Shown here piece by piece: positions 1 to 8,129 of a stretch of DNA of 48,704 bases. The stretch is from NCBI RefSeq assembly GCF_017874575.1, contig NZ_JAGGLU010000014.1, forward strand, positions 1 through 48,704. Direction: 5' to 3'. The stretch's first letter is position 1. Every line of letters starts with the position of its first letter. The DNA comes from Lactobacillus colini. GTDB lineage: Bacteria > Bacillota > Bacilli > Lactobacillales > Lactobacillaceae. The position numbers and the translations under genes are program-made. Under the pieces are notes generated by a model. The model ran no database searches and had not been told where the DNA came from. It saw only the letters and a list, made by a program, of their open reading frames with translations.

Positions 1-236
1 ATTTCTATAAAATTTTGATTTGGATATTAATACTGAACTAACCAAACAAGAAAATTTATTAAAAATATTGATATTACTTGACTTTAGGTGGAAAAGGCAT
101 CCCAGTAAAGACTCATCCAAGCAAGGGTCCATCAGAAACTTGGCAGTTCTGGGCAGTGGATCCTGACGGTAATAATTTTGAGGTACAAGAATTTACAGAA
201 AAATCCTATCAAAAAATAGGACACGTTAATGAATAA
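1..236 (+). pseudogene. VOC/glyoxalase-fold protein, 3' part, apparently frameshifted
   Basis: From about position 72 to the stop at 234-236 one frame reads a typical C-terminal half of a VOC (glyoxalase/bleomycin-resistance fold) protein, with GGKGIPVKTHP and later WAVDPDGNNFEVQEF, the family's metal-site strand. Upstream this frame is closed by TGA at 69-71. A different frame (ELTKQENLLKILILLDF) is open from the left edge and reads like the helix that normally precedes GGKGI, so a one-base shift near 81-86 would join them. The gene is therefore either a pseudogene or a fragment cut by the window edge plus a frameshift. Bases 59-95 recur exactly at 19792-19828. Confidence 0.6.
59..95 (+). 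repeat. 37-bp direct repeat, copy 1
   Basis: This 37-bp stretch, starting ttaaaaatattg and ending aggtggaaaa, is identical to 19792-19828. Similarity continues, diverged, for about 50 bp upstream in both copies. Here it lies inside the broken VOC gene. Confidence 0.8.
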
Positions 237-263
237 TAAAATTTAAATAAAGCAATTCACTAT

Positions 264-315
264 AAAAAGCTGCTAGTCTAAGTTCATCTCAATGAAACTT
301 AGTTAGCAGCTTTTT
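264..315. terminator. Bidirectional terminator between the VOC remnant and prsA
   Basis: Long stem: aaaaagctgctag pairs with ctagcagcttttt-like sequence (aaaaagctgcta / tagcagcttttt), with further pairing of ctaagtt and aacttag. A T-run follows on both strands, so it can end prsA (minus) and the VOC remnant (plus). Confidence 0.8.
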
Positions 316-334
316 AACTTTATATTTAGCTTAA

Positions 335-1264
335 TTATTTAGAACTTGATGATGAAGAGCTGGTTGAAGTAGAACTACCAGTTGATACGTATGATGATAA
401 TACATTCTTCAAGTCATTGTCCTTGATAGAAACATCAGCACGTTTTAAGACAGTAGAAATGACACTCTTCATTACATTTTGATCTTGAGCCATTTCGCTG
501 TAAATTTGCTTATCAATTTCTTTCTTGTGTTCCTTGAAGGTACCCTTAGCTGGGTGCTTGATCATCTTGATTACGTGGTAACCATATTGTGACTTAACTG
601 GAGTTGTAGTGTATTCACCAGTCTTCAACTTGAAGGCAGCAGTCTTAAAGTCTGAGTCTAAAGTAGTATCAGTTGAATCAAATGCTGGTAATTTACCTGC
701 ATCGTTCTTAGTAGCAGTATCAGTTGAATACTTCTTAGCTAAAGACTTGAAGCTCTTGCCATCCTTTAACTCTTGGATGATCTTTTCAGCAGTACTCTTC
801 TTAGATACTAAGATATGTTGTACAGTAACTTTAGGTTGATAACTCTTCCAGGCTTTCTTTTCTTGAGCTGAAGTAATCTTCTTGATGTGCTTTAAAGCAG
901 CTTCAGTCAAGAGGTTAGTCTTCAAGTTCTTCTTGAAGCTAGAGTTAGTCAATCCATTCTGTTCCAAAATTGAACTAAATGATGAACCGTATTGCTTCTT
1001 GTACTTGTTGTATTCCTTAGTAACTTGCTTATCAGAAACGTCTTTACCGTATTGGCTTTCTAAGGCATCATAGATAATCATATTAGCTAAGGTAGATTGA
1101 CCAGCTTGAGACTTCTTCATCTCATCATAATATTGTTGCTCGGTAATCTTACCACCTTTATAATTTACAACTGTCTTACCGCTACTTGAGCATGCTGCAG
1201 CACCAAGGGCGATACCTACGAAGGCTAAGGCTGCAGCAGCTTTTTTCCATACATTCTTTTTCAT
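335..1264 (-). CDS. prsA: Foldase PrsA, peptidyl-prolyl isomerase lipoprotein
   Basis: Extracellular membrane-anchored foldase that helps exported proteins fold after Sec secretion. The 309-aa product has a lysine-rich N-terminus, a hydrophobic segment (residues 9-24) and a lipobox-like AAAC with Cys25 as the lipidation site. A parvulin-type PPIC rotamase domain spans about 145-235 (VQHILVSKK at its start, SQYGYHVIKM at its end). The flanks form the usual PrsA N/C chaperone domain, and the tail is an unusually Ser/Thr-rich stretch (about 293-309). The start is supported by aaaggatgg about 10 nt upstream. It is transcribed alone, between two terminators. In many lactobacilli and bacilli prsA lies near hit and ecsAB, as here. 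Confidence 0.95.
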   Translation of the reverse strand: MKKNVWKKAAAALAFVGIALGAAACSSSGKTVVNYKGGKITEQQYYDEMKKSQAGQSTLANMIIYDALESQYGKDVSDKQVTKEYNKYKKQYGSSFSSILEQNGLTNSSFKKNLKTNLLTEAALKHIKKITSAQEKKAWKSYQPKVTVQHILVSKKSTAEKIIQELKDGKSFKSLAKKYSTDTATKNDAGKLPAFDSTDTTLDSDFKTAAFKLKTGEYTTTPVKSQYGYHVIKMIKHPAKGTFKEHKKEIDKQIYSEMAQDQNVMKSVISTVLKRADVSIKDNDLKNVLSSYVSTGSSTSTSSSSSSSK

Positions 1265-1313
1265 AAGAATAAATCTACCATCCTTTGCTTAATTACAGAT
1301 TCAAATATAACAT

Positions 1314-1354
1314 AAAAACTCCCGATGCCCAAAGAAAGCACCAAGAGTTTTTTT
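1314..1354 (-). terminator. Terminator after the ytxH-like/hit genes
   Basis: On the minus strand, actcttggtgc pairs with gcatcgggagt (11 bp including G-U pairs), flanked by A-run and T-run. It separates the genes at 1367-2575 from prsA. Confidence 0.7.
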
Positions 1355-1366
1355 ATTTTTTAATAG

Positions 1367-1708
1367 TTACTTTAAATTTTTACTTTCTGAATTCAATTTA
1401 TCAAGGCTAGCTTGAATGTTTTTCAAGTTAGGTTGAATATTATATTGAAATTCTTTAATAGAACGTTGAATACTTTGAATATTTTTTTTAGCTTGTGGAA
1501 TATTTTTCTCTTTAAGCAAGGCAAGTTGTTTTTGGGCTTTTTGAGTATTAGTAGAAATATCTTTAATATCTGAACTTGTACTATCTACCAAGTCTTTAAC
1601 TTCTTTATTAATTGGCTGACCAGTTTTTTGATCAGTCATAAAAGAAACTACCGTCCCCAGTAACCCGCCTAGGCCTAATCCAATCACAAAAGGCTTAAAT
1701 TTAATCAT
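1367..1708 (-). CDS. Small YtxH-like membrane-anchored coiled-coil protein
   Basis: A 113-aa protein with one N-terminal glycine-rich hydrophobic segment (residues about 7-24, FVIGLGLGGLLGTVVSF) followed by a long charged helical region rich in Lys, Gln and Asn, probably a coiled coil (about 35-110). This is the layout of YtxH-domain proteins, whose function is unresolved. Its start overlaps the stop of the upstream gene by one base (TAATG), so the two are translationally coupled. It and the 122-aa gene share the same architecture and look like diverged duplicates. No catalytic motif is visible. Confidence 0.75.
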   Translation of the reverse strand: MIKFKPFVIGLGLGGLLGTVVSFMTDQKTGQPINKEVKDLVDSTSSDIKDISTNTQKAQKQLALLKEKNIPQAKKNIQSIQRSIKEFQYNIQPNLKNIQASLDKLNSESKNLK

Positions 1709-2076
1709 TAAAATTCTTCCTTATCTTCATCAGAATATTTAAAATCCTGAACACGGTCTGCCAGATCGCTTAAGTCATTATTCTTCTTGATGACACTCTT
1801 AACTGCAGTTACTAAGTCAGCTGCCTTATCCTTAATTGGACCACGGCTTGCTTGAACTTCATCATTGACTTCAGGATCAATATTTTCTTGAGTGAGGTTC
1901 CGTTCTTCTTGTAAAGAAGCGTAGGTAGCTCTGATATCATCACAAGAATCACTAAGAGAGCTTGCAGTAGATTGAATATCTTTTCTAACGGAGTTATTAG
2001 TTAATGGATTCTTGGCAAAGGAAGCCACACTACCAACGATAGCACCAGAAATAAATCCAAGTAGAAATTTAGCCAT
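1708..2076 (-). CDS. YtxH domain-containing protein
   Basis: A 122-aa protein with an N-terminal membrane segment with small residues (FLLGFISGAIVGSVASF, residues 4-20), then an acidic/helical region with many Ser, Asp and Lys residues. This matches the YtxH family of Firmicute general-stress/envelope proteins, whose molecular role is unknown. Ribosome binding site ggaggt lies 8 nt before the ATG. It is the second gene of a minus-strand unit hit -> this gene -> the 113-aa paralogue. Confidence 0.8.
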   Translation of the reverse strand: MAKFLLGFISGAIVGSVASFAKNPLTNNSVRKDIQSTASSLSDSCDDIRATYASLQEERNLTQENIDPEVNDEVQASRGPIKDKAADLVTAVKSVIKKNNDLSDLADRVQDFKYSDEDKEEF

Positions 2077-2137
2077 AATATTACCTCCAATTGGTAATTT
2101 AATAAAATTTATTTTTTCTTTATAGCTTAATTATAAG

Positions 2138-2575
2138 CTATTCGAGGTTACTTTTGATAGCATTAGCAACTGCTTGGTAATTTTTTTCTGAATATTGGCT
2201 AGAGTTATCAACGTGAGGTACAACCATATCATCATCTTCGCTATAGCGTGGAATTAGGTGGATATGTGAGTGCATTACGGCTTGACCAGCAATCTCACCA
2301 TTATTAACTTCTAAGTTCATCCCCTTAATTGCAGGGTCAGATTCTCTAATTGCCTTGGCAACAGTTGGAATGTATTGTAAGTACTTAGCTGCATCTTCTT
2401 GACTGTAATCAAAGATGTTCTCTAAGTGCTTTTTAGGGATTAAGAGGGTGTGACCTTTAGTGACTTGGGAAATATCCAAGAAGGCCTTAACATCATCATT
2501 TTCAAAAACGGTATAAGATGGAATTTCACCGCGGATAATTTTACAGAATAAACAATCTTTTTCTAATTCTGACAT
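2138..2575 (-). CDS. hit: HIT family nucleotide hydrolase/transferase
   Basis: Member of the histidine-triad superfamily, small purine-nucleotide phosphoramidase/hydrolases. The 145-aa protein carries the triad HSHIHLIP, with catalytic histidines at 102, 104 and 106, plus the family landmarks CLFCKIIRGEIPS at the N-terminus and TLLIPKKH at 43-50. Two N-terminal cysteines (8 and 11) could form part of the zinc site found in some HIT proteins. It is divergent from ecsA, the same arrangement as hit/ecsA in Bacillus. The physiological substrate is not known from sequence. Confidence 0.93.
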   Translation of the reverse strand: MSELEKDCLFCKIIRGEIPSYTVFENDDVKAFLDISQVTKGHTLLIPKKHLENIFDYSQEDAAKYLQYIPTVAKAIRESDPAIKGMNLEVNNGEIAGQAVMHSHIHLIPRYSEDDDMVVPHVDNSSQYSEKNYQAVANAIKSNLE

Positions 2576-2673
2576 AGAAAAAACCTCTTTCTACTATGAT
2601 ATATAATTTAGTTTGAATTAATTTCATGATAACATTAAGTAGCAGTCTTTTCAGTAATAGGAGGACATAAATT

Positions 2674-3417
2674 TTGAGTTTAAAAATAAATAAATTAACT
2701 GGTGGTTATACTGGTATCACCATTATTAAAGACCTCAATTTGAATATTGAACCTGGTCAAGCAATCGGCTTGATTGGACTTAACGGAGCTGGTAAATCAA
2801 CTACAATTAAGCATATCTTAGGCTTGTTAAGAATGCAGAAGGGGACAATTGAGTTAAATGGTACTAATTTAACCCAGAATCCTTCTAAATTTAAAAAGAT
2901 GGTGGCATATATTCCTGAGACACCAATTTTGTATCCAGAACTCACTCTAAAAGAACACTTGGAACTTACCATGCTTACTTACGGTTTAACTGATATTGAC
3001 AAGGCTTGGCAGCGAGCACATGAATTGTGTAAGATGTTCAGGTTAGATAATAAGCTTGACTGGTTACCAATTAACTTCTCTAAAGGGATGCAGCAGAAAG
3101 TTATGCTAGTAGCTGCATTCTTGGCTAACCCTGATCTCTATGTAATTGATGAGCCGTTTACAGGACTTGATCCCTTGGCAGTGGCTAACTTTATTGACTT
3201 AATTAAAGAAGCTGTAAAGCAAAATAAAATGGTATTGATGACTACTCATGTTCTAGCAGAAGCCCAAGAAGCTGTTCAGAAGTTTGCCGTGCTTAATAAT
3301 GGTACGATCGAGATTGTGGGTAGCTTAGAAGAAATTAGGAGCTTCTACCATCTTAAGCCAACTGATTCAATTGACCGTTTATACAAGATTTTGAACCAGG
3401 AGAGCGCGAATGAATAG
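2674..3417 (+). CDS. ecsA: ABC transporter ATP-binding protein EcsA
   Basis: ATPase subunit of the Ecs exporter-type ABC transporter, linked in Bacillus to protein secretion, competence and processing by the RasP protease. The 247-aa product shows Walker A GLNGAGKST (35-43), a Q-loop region, a degenerate signature NFSKGMQQK (about 134-142), Walker B LYVIDEP (155-161) and the switch histidine in TTHVL. It starts with TTG at 2674, supported by aggagg 9 nt upstream. Its end overlaps ecsB by 8 nt, showing coupled translation. The divergent gene is hit. Confidence 0.93.
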   Translation: MSLKINKLTGGYTGITIIKDLNLNIEPGQAIGLIGLNGAGKSTTIKHILGLLRMQKGTIELNGTNLTQNPSKFKKMVAYIPETPILYPELTLKEHLELTMLTYGLTDIDKAWQRAHELCKMFRLDNKLDWLPINFSKGMQQKVMLVAAFLANPDLYVIDEPFTGLDPLAVANFIDLIKEAVKQNKMVLMTTHVLAEAQEAVQKFAVLNNGTIEIVGSLEEIRSFYHLKPTDSIDRLYKILNQESANE

Positions 3418-4612
3418 AATAGTAAATAAGCGCCTGCAATCTAATCAAAAAAAGCAACTTCATTATCTAACTTTAGTGTTTAATGACTTCTTTATCTTGG
3501 CTTTGATTTTTATGTTTGGTGCATTAATGTTCTGGTATGCCAAGAATATTAAGTCCTGGCCTAATAATTTGTGGTTTTATAAGCCACTGATAGCCTTGAT
3601 TTTGGCTACAGTTATGAGTGTTGGGCATTTGGCAACTTTATTTGAGAAGGCAGATATCCAATTCATGCTTAATCAAGATGATCAGATGCAAGCTTACCTG
3701 AATCCGATGATCAAGCATAGCATGTACTTGCCAACGCTATTAATAATCTTAGTTGCGGGGATATTATTTCCATTTGCTTTGACGCGGGCAGGAATTTCAA
3801 ATTATGCCTATTGGTTTGTAATATTAGGGCTAATTTTGACTAAGTTTACCCAGTTAAAATTAATTTCTCAGAGTTTTTATTTCAATGAACATAACTTTTA
3901 TCAAGCTGGGTGGTTCTTTTTAGTAGTATTAGTTATCTTAATATTATGCTTAATCTACTTGCCATATTTATATTTCATATTTGCCTTAATTAGTGCAATA
4001 GGTGTTAATTACTTACCATGCGGTAGAGTCTTTAACTGGAATTATGCTGTTGAATATGAAGAACGTAGACGGGATATTGTAGATAACTTTTATAGTATGT
4101 TTACTGATGTGCAGGATAAGAAGGTTAAGATTTATCGTAGGAAGTATCTCGACTTCTTACTTGATAAGAAGAATCAGACGCCGAATACTTTCTTATATCA
4201 GCGGGCGCTATTGCGTGATCCAGAATACAGTAACTTATTGATTAGAATGACGCTCTTTTCATTATTGCTAACTTGGGTCTTACAAGATTATTTATGGGCA
4301 GGTGTCTTTGGCGGGTTGGTTATCTTTTTGACTATGTATCAACTAATACCATTAGGGACGGTATATGAACATAATATGATGTATCATGTGCAGCCAATCT
4401 CTCAAGCAAAGAGAGGGCAAGACCTGGCAAGGGTACTGCAGAAGGGAATGCTACTACAGTGGCTAGTAATAAGTCTAGGTTTGATTATCTTTTCACCAAT
4501 GAAACTCTATGCCTTATTAGCCATAGTTGTCTTATTGGCATTTACATTTATCTTGCTCTATCTTTATTTACCAGTTAGAATTAAACAGTTATTTAGTAAG
4601 ATTAGATATTAA
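3410..4612 (+). CDS. ecsB: ABC transporter permease EcsB
   Basis: Membrane partner of EcsA, 400 aa. Paired hydrophobic segments are visible at about 27-45, 59-80, 110-128, 134-150, 165-205, 285-315 and 350-390, with a basic cytoplasmic stretch (EYEERRRDIVDNFYSMF, then KVKIYRRKYLDFLL) in the middle, characteristic of EcsB. It overlaps ecsA by 8 nt. trmB follows after 16 nt, so ecsA-ecsB-trmB is probably one transcript. The transported substrate is unknown. Confidence 0.9.
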   Translation: MNRIVNKRLQSNQKKQLHYLTLVFNDFFILALIFMFGALMFWYAKNIKSWPNNLWFYKPLIALILATVMSVGHLATLFEKADIQFMLNQDDQMQAYLNPMIKHSMYLPTLLIILVAGILFPFALTRAGISNYAYWFVILGLILTKFTQLKLISQSFYFNEHNFYQAGWFFLVVLVILILCLIYLPYLYFIFALISAIGVNYLPCGRVFNWNYAVEYEERRRDIVDNFYSMFTDVQDKKVKIYRRKYLDFLLDKKNQTPNTFLYQRALLRDPEYSNLLIRMTLFSLLLTWVLQDYLWAGVFGGLVIFLTMYQLIPLGTVYEHNMMYHVQPISQAKRGQDLARVLQKGMLLQWLVISLGLIIFSPMKLYALLAIVVLLAFTFILLYLYLPVRIKQLFSKIRY

Positions 4613-4628
4613 TTGAAGGGATAATTAA

Positions 4629-5282
4629 ATGAGATTACGCAATAAGCCTTGGGCACAAAAGTTAGTTAAAGAACATCCAGAAGCAATCCTAAATGAACCA
4701 GATCCAGAGGTAAAGATTAATTGGAATGAGCGTTTTGAAGATTTTTCTAAGCCTTTAGCAATTGAAATTGGCTCAGGCAAAGGACAGTTTATTACTACGT
4801 TAGCTAAGCAGCATCCTGAGATGAACTTCATTGGTGTGGAGTTACAGACTACAGCTGCAGGGATGATCTTGAGGACTAAGCTTAATGAAGGTATTGATAA
4901 CTTGCAATTAATGTGTGCTGATGCAGCTAATATTGCACAATATTTACCTAAAAATAGTGTCGATGTCCTTTACTTAAACTTCTCAGACCCTTGGCCTAAG
5001 ACTAGGCATGAGAAGCGTCGCTTAACTTATCAAAGCTTCTTAGATAAGTATCAGACTGTCCTTAAAGACGAAGGGCACATAGAATTTAAGACTGATAACC
5101 GGGGATTATTTGAATATAGTTTAATAAGCTTAAATAATTATGGAATGAAGTTCGATCATGTGAGTGTTGACCTTCACAACGACGATGATGAGATTGCTCA
5201 ACGTAATGTTGAAACTGAATATGAGCATAAATTTGCGGCAAAGGGTAATCCAATATACTGTTTGCATGCACATTTTGCATAA
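4629..5282 (+). CDS. trmB: tRNA (guanine-N7-)-methyltransferase
   Basis: SAM-dependent enzyme forming m7G46 in the variable loop of tRNAs. The 217-aa protein has the Rossmann SAM-binding motif AIEIGSGKGQF (about 45-55), the acidic NFIGVELQ strand and the TrmB signature NFSDPWPKTRHEKRRL (about 117-132), with FKTDN further on. Length is normal for the family. The ATG has aagggataatta upstream. It follows ecsB closely and is the last gene before the thi riboswitch. Confidence 0.95.
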   Translation: MRLRNKPWAQKLVKEHPEAILNEPDPEVKINWNERFEDFSKPLAIEIGSGKGQFITTLAKQHPEMNFIGVELQTTAAGMILRTKLNEGIDNLQLMCADAANIAQYLPKNSVDVLYLNFSDPWPKTRHEKRRLTYQSFLDKYQTVLKDEGHIEFKTDNRGLFEYSLISLNNYGMKFDHVSVDLHNDDDEIAQRNVETEYEHKFAAKGNPIYCLHAHFA

Positions 5283-5288
5283 AATTGT

Positions 5289-5294
5289 TATAAT
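5289..5294 (+). promoter_or_regulatory. -10 element for the thi operon
   Basis: A perfect TATAAT just after the trmB stop, about 20 nt before the riboswitch. The -35 is weak (TGCACA, 16-bp spacing, inside the end of trmB). Confidence 0.5.
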
Positions 5295-5311
5295 TAACTT
5301 ATAACTGAATA

Positions 5312-5394
5312 GCGGGGAGCTTAGATATAGGCTGAGAGGAAGTTAGATACTTCGACCCATGAACCTGATGCGGATAATGCCGACGTAGGAATTT
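5312..5394 (+). promoter_or_regulatory. TPP riboswitch (THI box)
   Basis: The conserved core of the thiamine pyrophosphate aptamer is readable in order: gcgggga, ggctgagagga, gacccatgaacctgatg, cggataatgccgacgtagga. It is followed 24 nt later by a strong hairpin and T-run (5418-5447), so control should be by transcription termination when TPP is bound. It lies directly ahead of thiM-thiE-thiD. Confidence 0.95.
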
Positions 5395-5417
5395 TAAGTA
5401 TAGATATTAATTTTCGA

Positions 5418-5447
5418 GAAGACACCGCGAGGTGTCTTCTTTTTTTG
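5418..5447 (+). terminator. Riboswitch expression-platform terminator
   Basis: Nine perfect base pairs, gaagacacc/ggtgtcttc with a gcga loop, then eight T. It sits between the TPP aptamer and thiM. Confidence 0.92.
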
Positions 5448-5466
5448 TAATAAGGAGCAGAGATAT

Positions 5467-6288
5467 ATGTTTGGGGAATTATTAGAGAATGTCCGCCGTA
5501 ATGTGCCACTAGTCCACAATATTACCAATTACGTGACTGTTAATGATGTGGCTAACATAATCCTAGCTGTAGGTGGCTCGCCAATTATGGCTGATGATGA
5601 ACGTGAGGTAGCAGAGATAACTTCTAAGAGCAGAGCTTTGTATCTTAACTTAGGAACATTGAATACTAGGACAATCAAGTCGATGCTTATAGCAGCTGAA
5701 GAAGCGAATAAAAATAATATCCCGGTTATACTAGATCCTGTAGGGGCTGGCTTTTCTAAGTTGCGAGATGAAGCTATTGATCAATTATTAGGTCAGGTCA
5801 AGTTTTCAGCGATTCGCGGGAATATGTCAGAGATTAAAGCCTTACTCAAAAAGGGCAGCCAGGCTAAAGGGGTTGATGTTCAAGTAAGTGATCAAATCGG
5901 TCAAGATAATTTAAAATCATGTGTTGAATTTGCCAAGCAAGCGGCTAGGGCCCTGCAATGTGTGATAGCAATATCTGGTCCAATTGATATTGTTTCAGAC
6001 GGAGAAGTAGCTTATTGCGTATATGGTGGCGATAAGTTGATGAGTCGAATTACAGGGACTGGTTGCCAGTTAACAGCAATGATTGCGACTTTTATTGGAG
6101 CTAATCCTAGGAAAGTTTTGCTTGCGAGCGTTGCAGCTATAGCGATGATAGATATTTGCGGTGAGCAAGGGGTTAGAAGAATGACTGATCTAGATGGTAA
6201 TGCAAGTTTACGAAATTATATTATTGATGCAGTATTCAATTTAACCGAGACAGAACTAGATAAGGAAGCAAGATATGAAACTAAATAA
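5467..6288 (+). CDS. thiM: Hydroxyethylthiazole kinase
   Basis: Phosphorylates 4-methyl-5-(2-hydroxyethyl)thiazole, the thiazole salvage step of thiamine synthesis. The 273-aa ribokinase-like protein has PLVHNITNYVTVND near the N-terminus (substrate site), PVILDPVGAG (about 80-89) and the C-terminal anion hole/base motif TGTGCQLTA, whose Cys is typical of ThiM. Ribosome site aaggag is 9 nt upstream of the ATG. It overlaps thiE by 14 nt. Expression is under the TPP riboswitch. Confidence 0.95.
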   Translation: MFGELLENVRRNVPLVHNITNYVTVNDVANIILAVGGSPIMADDEREVAEITSKSRALYLNLGTLNTRTIKSMLIAAEEANKNNIPVILDPVGAGFSKLRDEAIDQLLGQVKFSAIRGNMSEIKALLKKGSQAKGVDVQVSDQIGQDNLKSCVEFAKQAARALQCVIAISGPIDIVSDGEVAYCVYGGDKLMSRITGTGCQLTAMIATFIGANPRKVLLASVAAIAMIDICGEQGVRRMTDLDGNASLRNYIIDAVFNLTETELDKEARYETK

Positions 6289-6913
6289 AAAAGACCTATT
6301 ACTCTATGCAGTAACTGACCGTCATTGGGTGGGCAAGCAGACTTTATTTGAGCAAGTAGAAGAAGCAATTCAAAACGGCGCAACCTTAATCCAACTTCGT
6401 GAAAAGCATTTGGATGAAGCAAATTTTTTAAAAGAAGCTATTGCGATGAGAGAATTATGTCACAGATATGGCGTGCCATTTATTGTCAATGATAATGTAG
6501 AAGTGGCTTTAAGGAGTCATGCCGATGGTGTGCATGTGGGGCAGGACGATATGGCAGCTAGGGATGTACGGCGCTTGATTGGCGATGAAATGATTTTGGG
6601 TGTATCAGCACATAATGTTCAAGAAGCTAAGGCTGCGCAAGATAACGGTGCGGACTATTTAGGTGTTGGTGCAATCTTTACTACTGCAACTAAAAAAGAC
6701 GCTACTGCGGTATCATTAAGTGCTTTAAAGGAGATAGTTGCTAATGTTGATATTCCCGTAGTGGCAATTGGCGGAATTAATGAAAACAATATCTTGCAGT
6801 TAAAAAACACTAGAGTAGCGGGTGTATCAATAATTTCAGCAATCTTCGGCGCAGAAGATATTGGATCAGCAAGTAAGAATTTATTAAAGTTAGCAAAAGA
6901 GGTCGTGAAATAA
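6275..6913 (+). CDS. thiE: Thiamine-phosphate synthase
   Basis: Joins HMP-pyrophosphate and thiazole phosphate to thiamine monophosphate. The 212-aa TIM-barrel protein shows LLYAVTDRHW at the start, LIQLREKHLD (about 38-47), FIVNDNVEVAL, DGVHVGQDD and GVGAIFTTATKKDA, all family signatures, and ends with the phosphate-binding VAIGGI strand. Translationally coupled to thiM by a 14-nt overlap, with thiD starting 1 nt after its stop. Confidence 0.95.
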   Translation: MKLNKKDLLLYAVTDRHWVGKQTLFEQVEEAIQNGATLIQLREKHLDEANFLKEAIAMRELCHRYGVPFIVNDNVEVALRSHADGVHVGQDDMAARDVRRLIGDEMILGVSAHNVQEAKAAQDNGADYLGVGAIFTTATKKDATAVSLSALKEIVANVDIPVVAIGGINENNILQLKNTRVAGVSIISAIFGAEDIGSASKNLLKLAKEVVK

Positions 6914-6914
6914 A

Positions 6915-7712
6915 ATGAAATGTGTCTTATCAATAGCTGGTAGTGATTCAAGTGGTGGAGCTGGTATTCAAGCAGATTTAAAAACCATGATAACTAATGG
7001 TGTCTTTGGTATGACTGCTATCACAGCCCTAACGGCTCAGAATACAACTGGGGTAGCTGATGTAATGAATGTGACGCCAGAGTTTTTGGCTGAACAGATT
7101 GATGCTGTCTTTGAAGATATTCACCCTGATGCAGTGAAGATTGGGATGGTTTCAGAACCAGATTTAGTAGCAACGATTGTTCAACGATTGCAATATTACA
7201 AGGCTCAAAATATCGTTGTTGATCCTGTTATGGTCGCAACCAGTGGGAGTAGCCTTGCTAAAGATAGTACTGTAGTAATGATGCGTGAGCAGCTATTGCC
7301 AATAGCAACTGTAATTACGCCAAATATCCCTGAAAGCGAGGTTCTTGCTGGAATAAATATCAAATCTGAAGTTGATATGGAACATGCTGCCAAAAAAATT
7401 GGAGATGAACTAGGTTGCAGTGTTCTATGCAAGGGTGGTCATCGTGTAAATGATGCCAATGACTTATTGTATGATCATGGTAAATTCACTTGGTTTAAGG
7501 GTGAGCGGATCGATAATCCTAATACTCATGGGACTGGTTGCACCTTATCGAGTGCAATTGCCTCTAACTTGGCTAAAGGACAGGATTTAGTGAATGCAAT
7601 TAGGCTTGCTAAAGAATATTTATCTCGGGCCTTAGACCAGCAATTGAACTTAGGGCACGGAAGTGGTCCGGTGGATCATGCATTTGATCTTAAAGGAAAA
7701 TTTTCTAGATAA
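6915..7712 (+). CDS. thiD: Bifunctional hydroxymethylpyrimidine (phosphate) kinase
   Basis: Two successive phosphorylations of HMP to HMP-PP for ThiE. The 265-aa ribokinase-fold protein begins with SIAGSDSSGGAGIQADLK and ends with the catalytic NTHGTGCTLSSAIA. VDPVMVATSGS is in the middle. Third gene of the riboswitch-controlled operon. With ThiM and ThiE it makes a complete salvage route from HMP and thiazole, but no thiC/thiG/thiS is present here. No clear terminator is visible after it. Confidence 0.95.
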   Translation: MKCVLSIAGSDSSGGAGIQADLKTMITNGVFGMTAITALTAQNTTGVADVMNVTPEFLAEQIDAVFEDIHPDAVKIGMVSEPDLVATIVQRLQYYKAQNIVVDPVMVATSGSSLAKDSTVVMMREQLLPIATVITPNIPESEVLAGINIKSEVDMEHAAKKIGDELGCSVLCKGGHRVNDANDLLYDHGKFTWFKGERIDNPNTHGTGCTLSSAIASNLAKGQDLVNAIRLAKEYLSRALDQQLNLGHGSGPVDHAFDLKGKFSR

Positions 7713-7784
7713 ATTACTAGCAATTTTGGACAAAGATTAGTACAATAAAATTAACTTATAAAAAGTAAGAAAGAAGGATGCGTT

Positions 7785-8105
7785 ATGGAAGAAATCAAAG
7801 CATTAACCAAGGAAAAACTTGAAGAAATCACTGCTGCAGGTCGTACAGTCTTGCTTTTTAGTGCAGGTTGGTGCCCAGATTGCCGTTTCTTAGATCCATT
7901 TTTGCCAGAAATTGAGCAAGACTTTTCTGATTCAAAATTCTATAAAATTGATCGTGACGACTCAATTGATATTGCTAAAGAATTAAATATATTTGGAATT
8001 CCTAGCTTTGTTGTCTACCAAGATGGCGAAGAAATTGGTAGACTAGTAAATAAGGACAGAAAGACAAAAGAAGAAGTAGAAAACTTCCTCAATTCTCTTA
8101 AATAG
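7785..8105 (+). CDS. ytpP: Thioredoxin-like protein YtpP
   Basis: A 106-aa thioredoxin-fold protein with the redox motif GWCPDC (cysteines about 29 and 32) instead of the classical WCGPC, and the cis-proline segment FGIPSFVVYQDG. Such YtpP-type thioredoxins occur next to ytpR in Firmicutes, and ytpR follows here after 24 nt. The role is probably thiol-disulfide exchange in the cytosol, as no signal peptide is present. Ribosome site agaagga precedes the ATG. Confidence 0.88.
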   Translation: MEEIKALTKEKLEEITAAGRTVLLFSAGWCPDCRFLDPFLPEIEQDFSDSKFYKIDRDDSIDIAKELNIFGIPSFVVYQDGEEIGRLVNKDRKTKEEVENFLNSLK

Positions 8106-8129
8106 TCTAAGAAAGGAAAATTTACTAGA

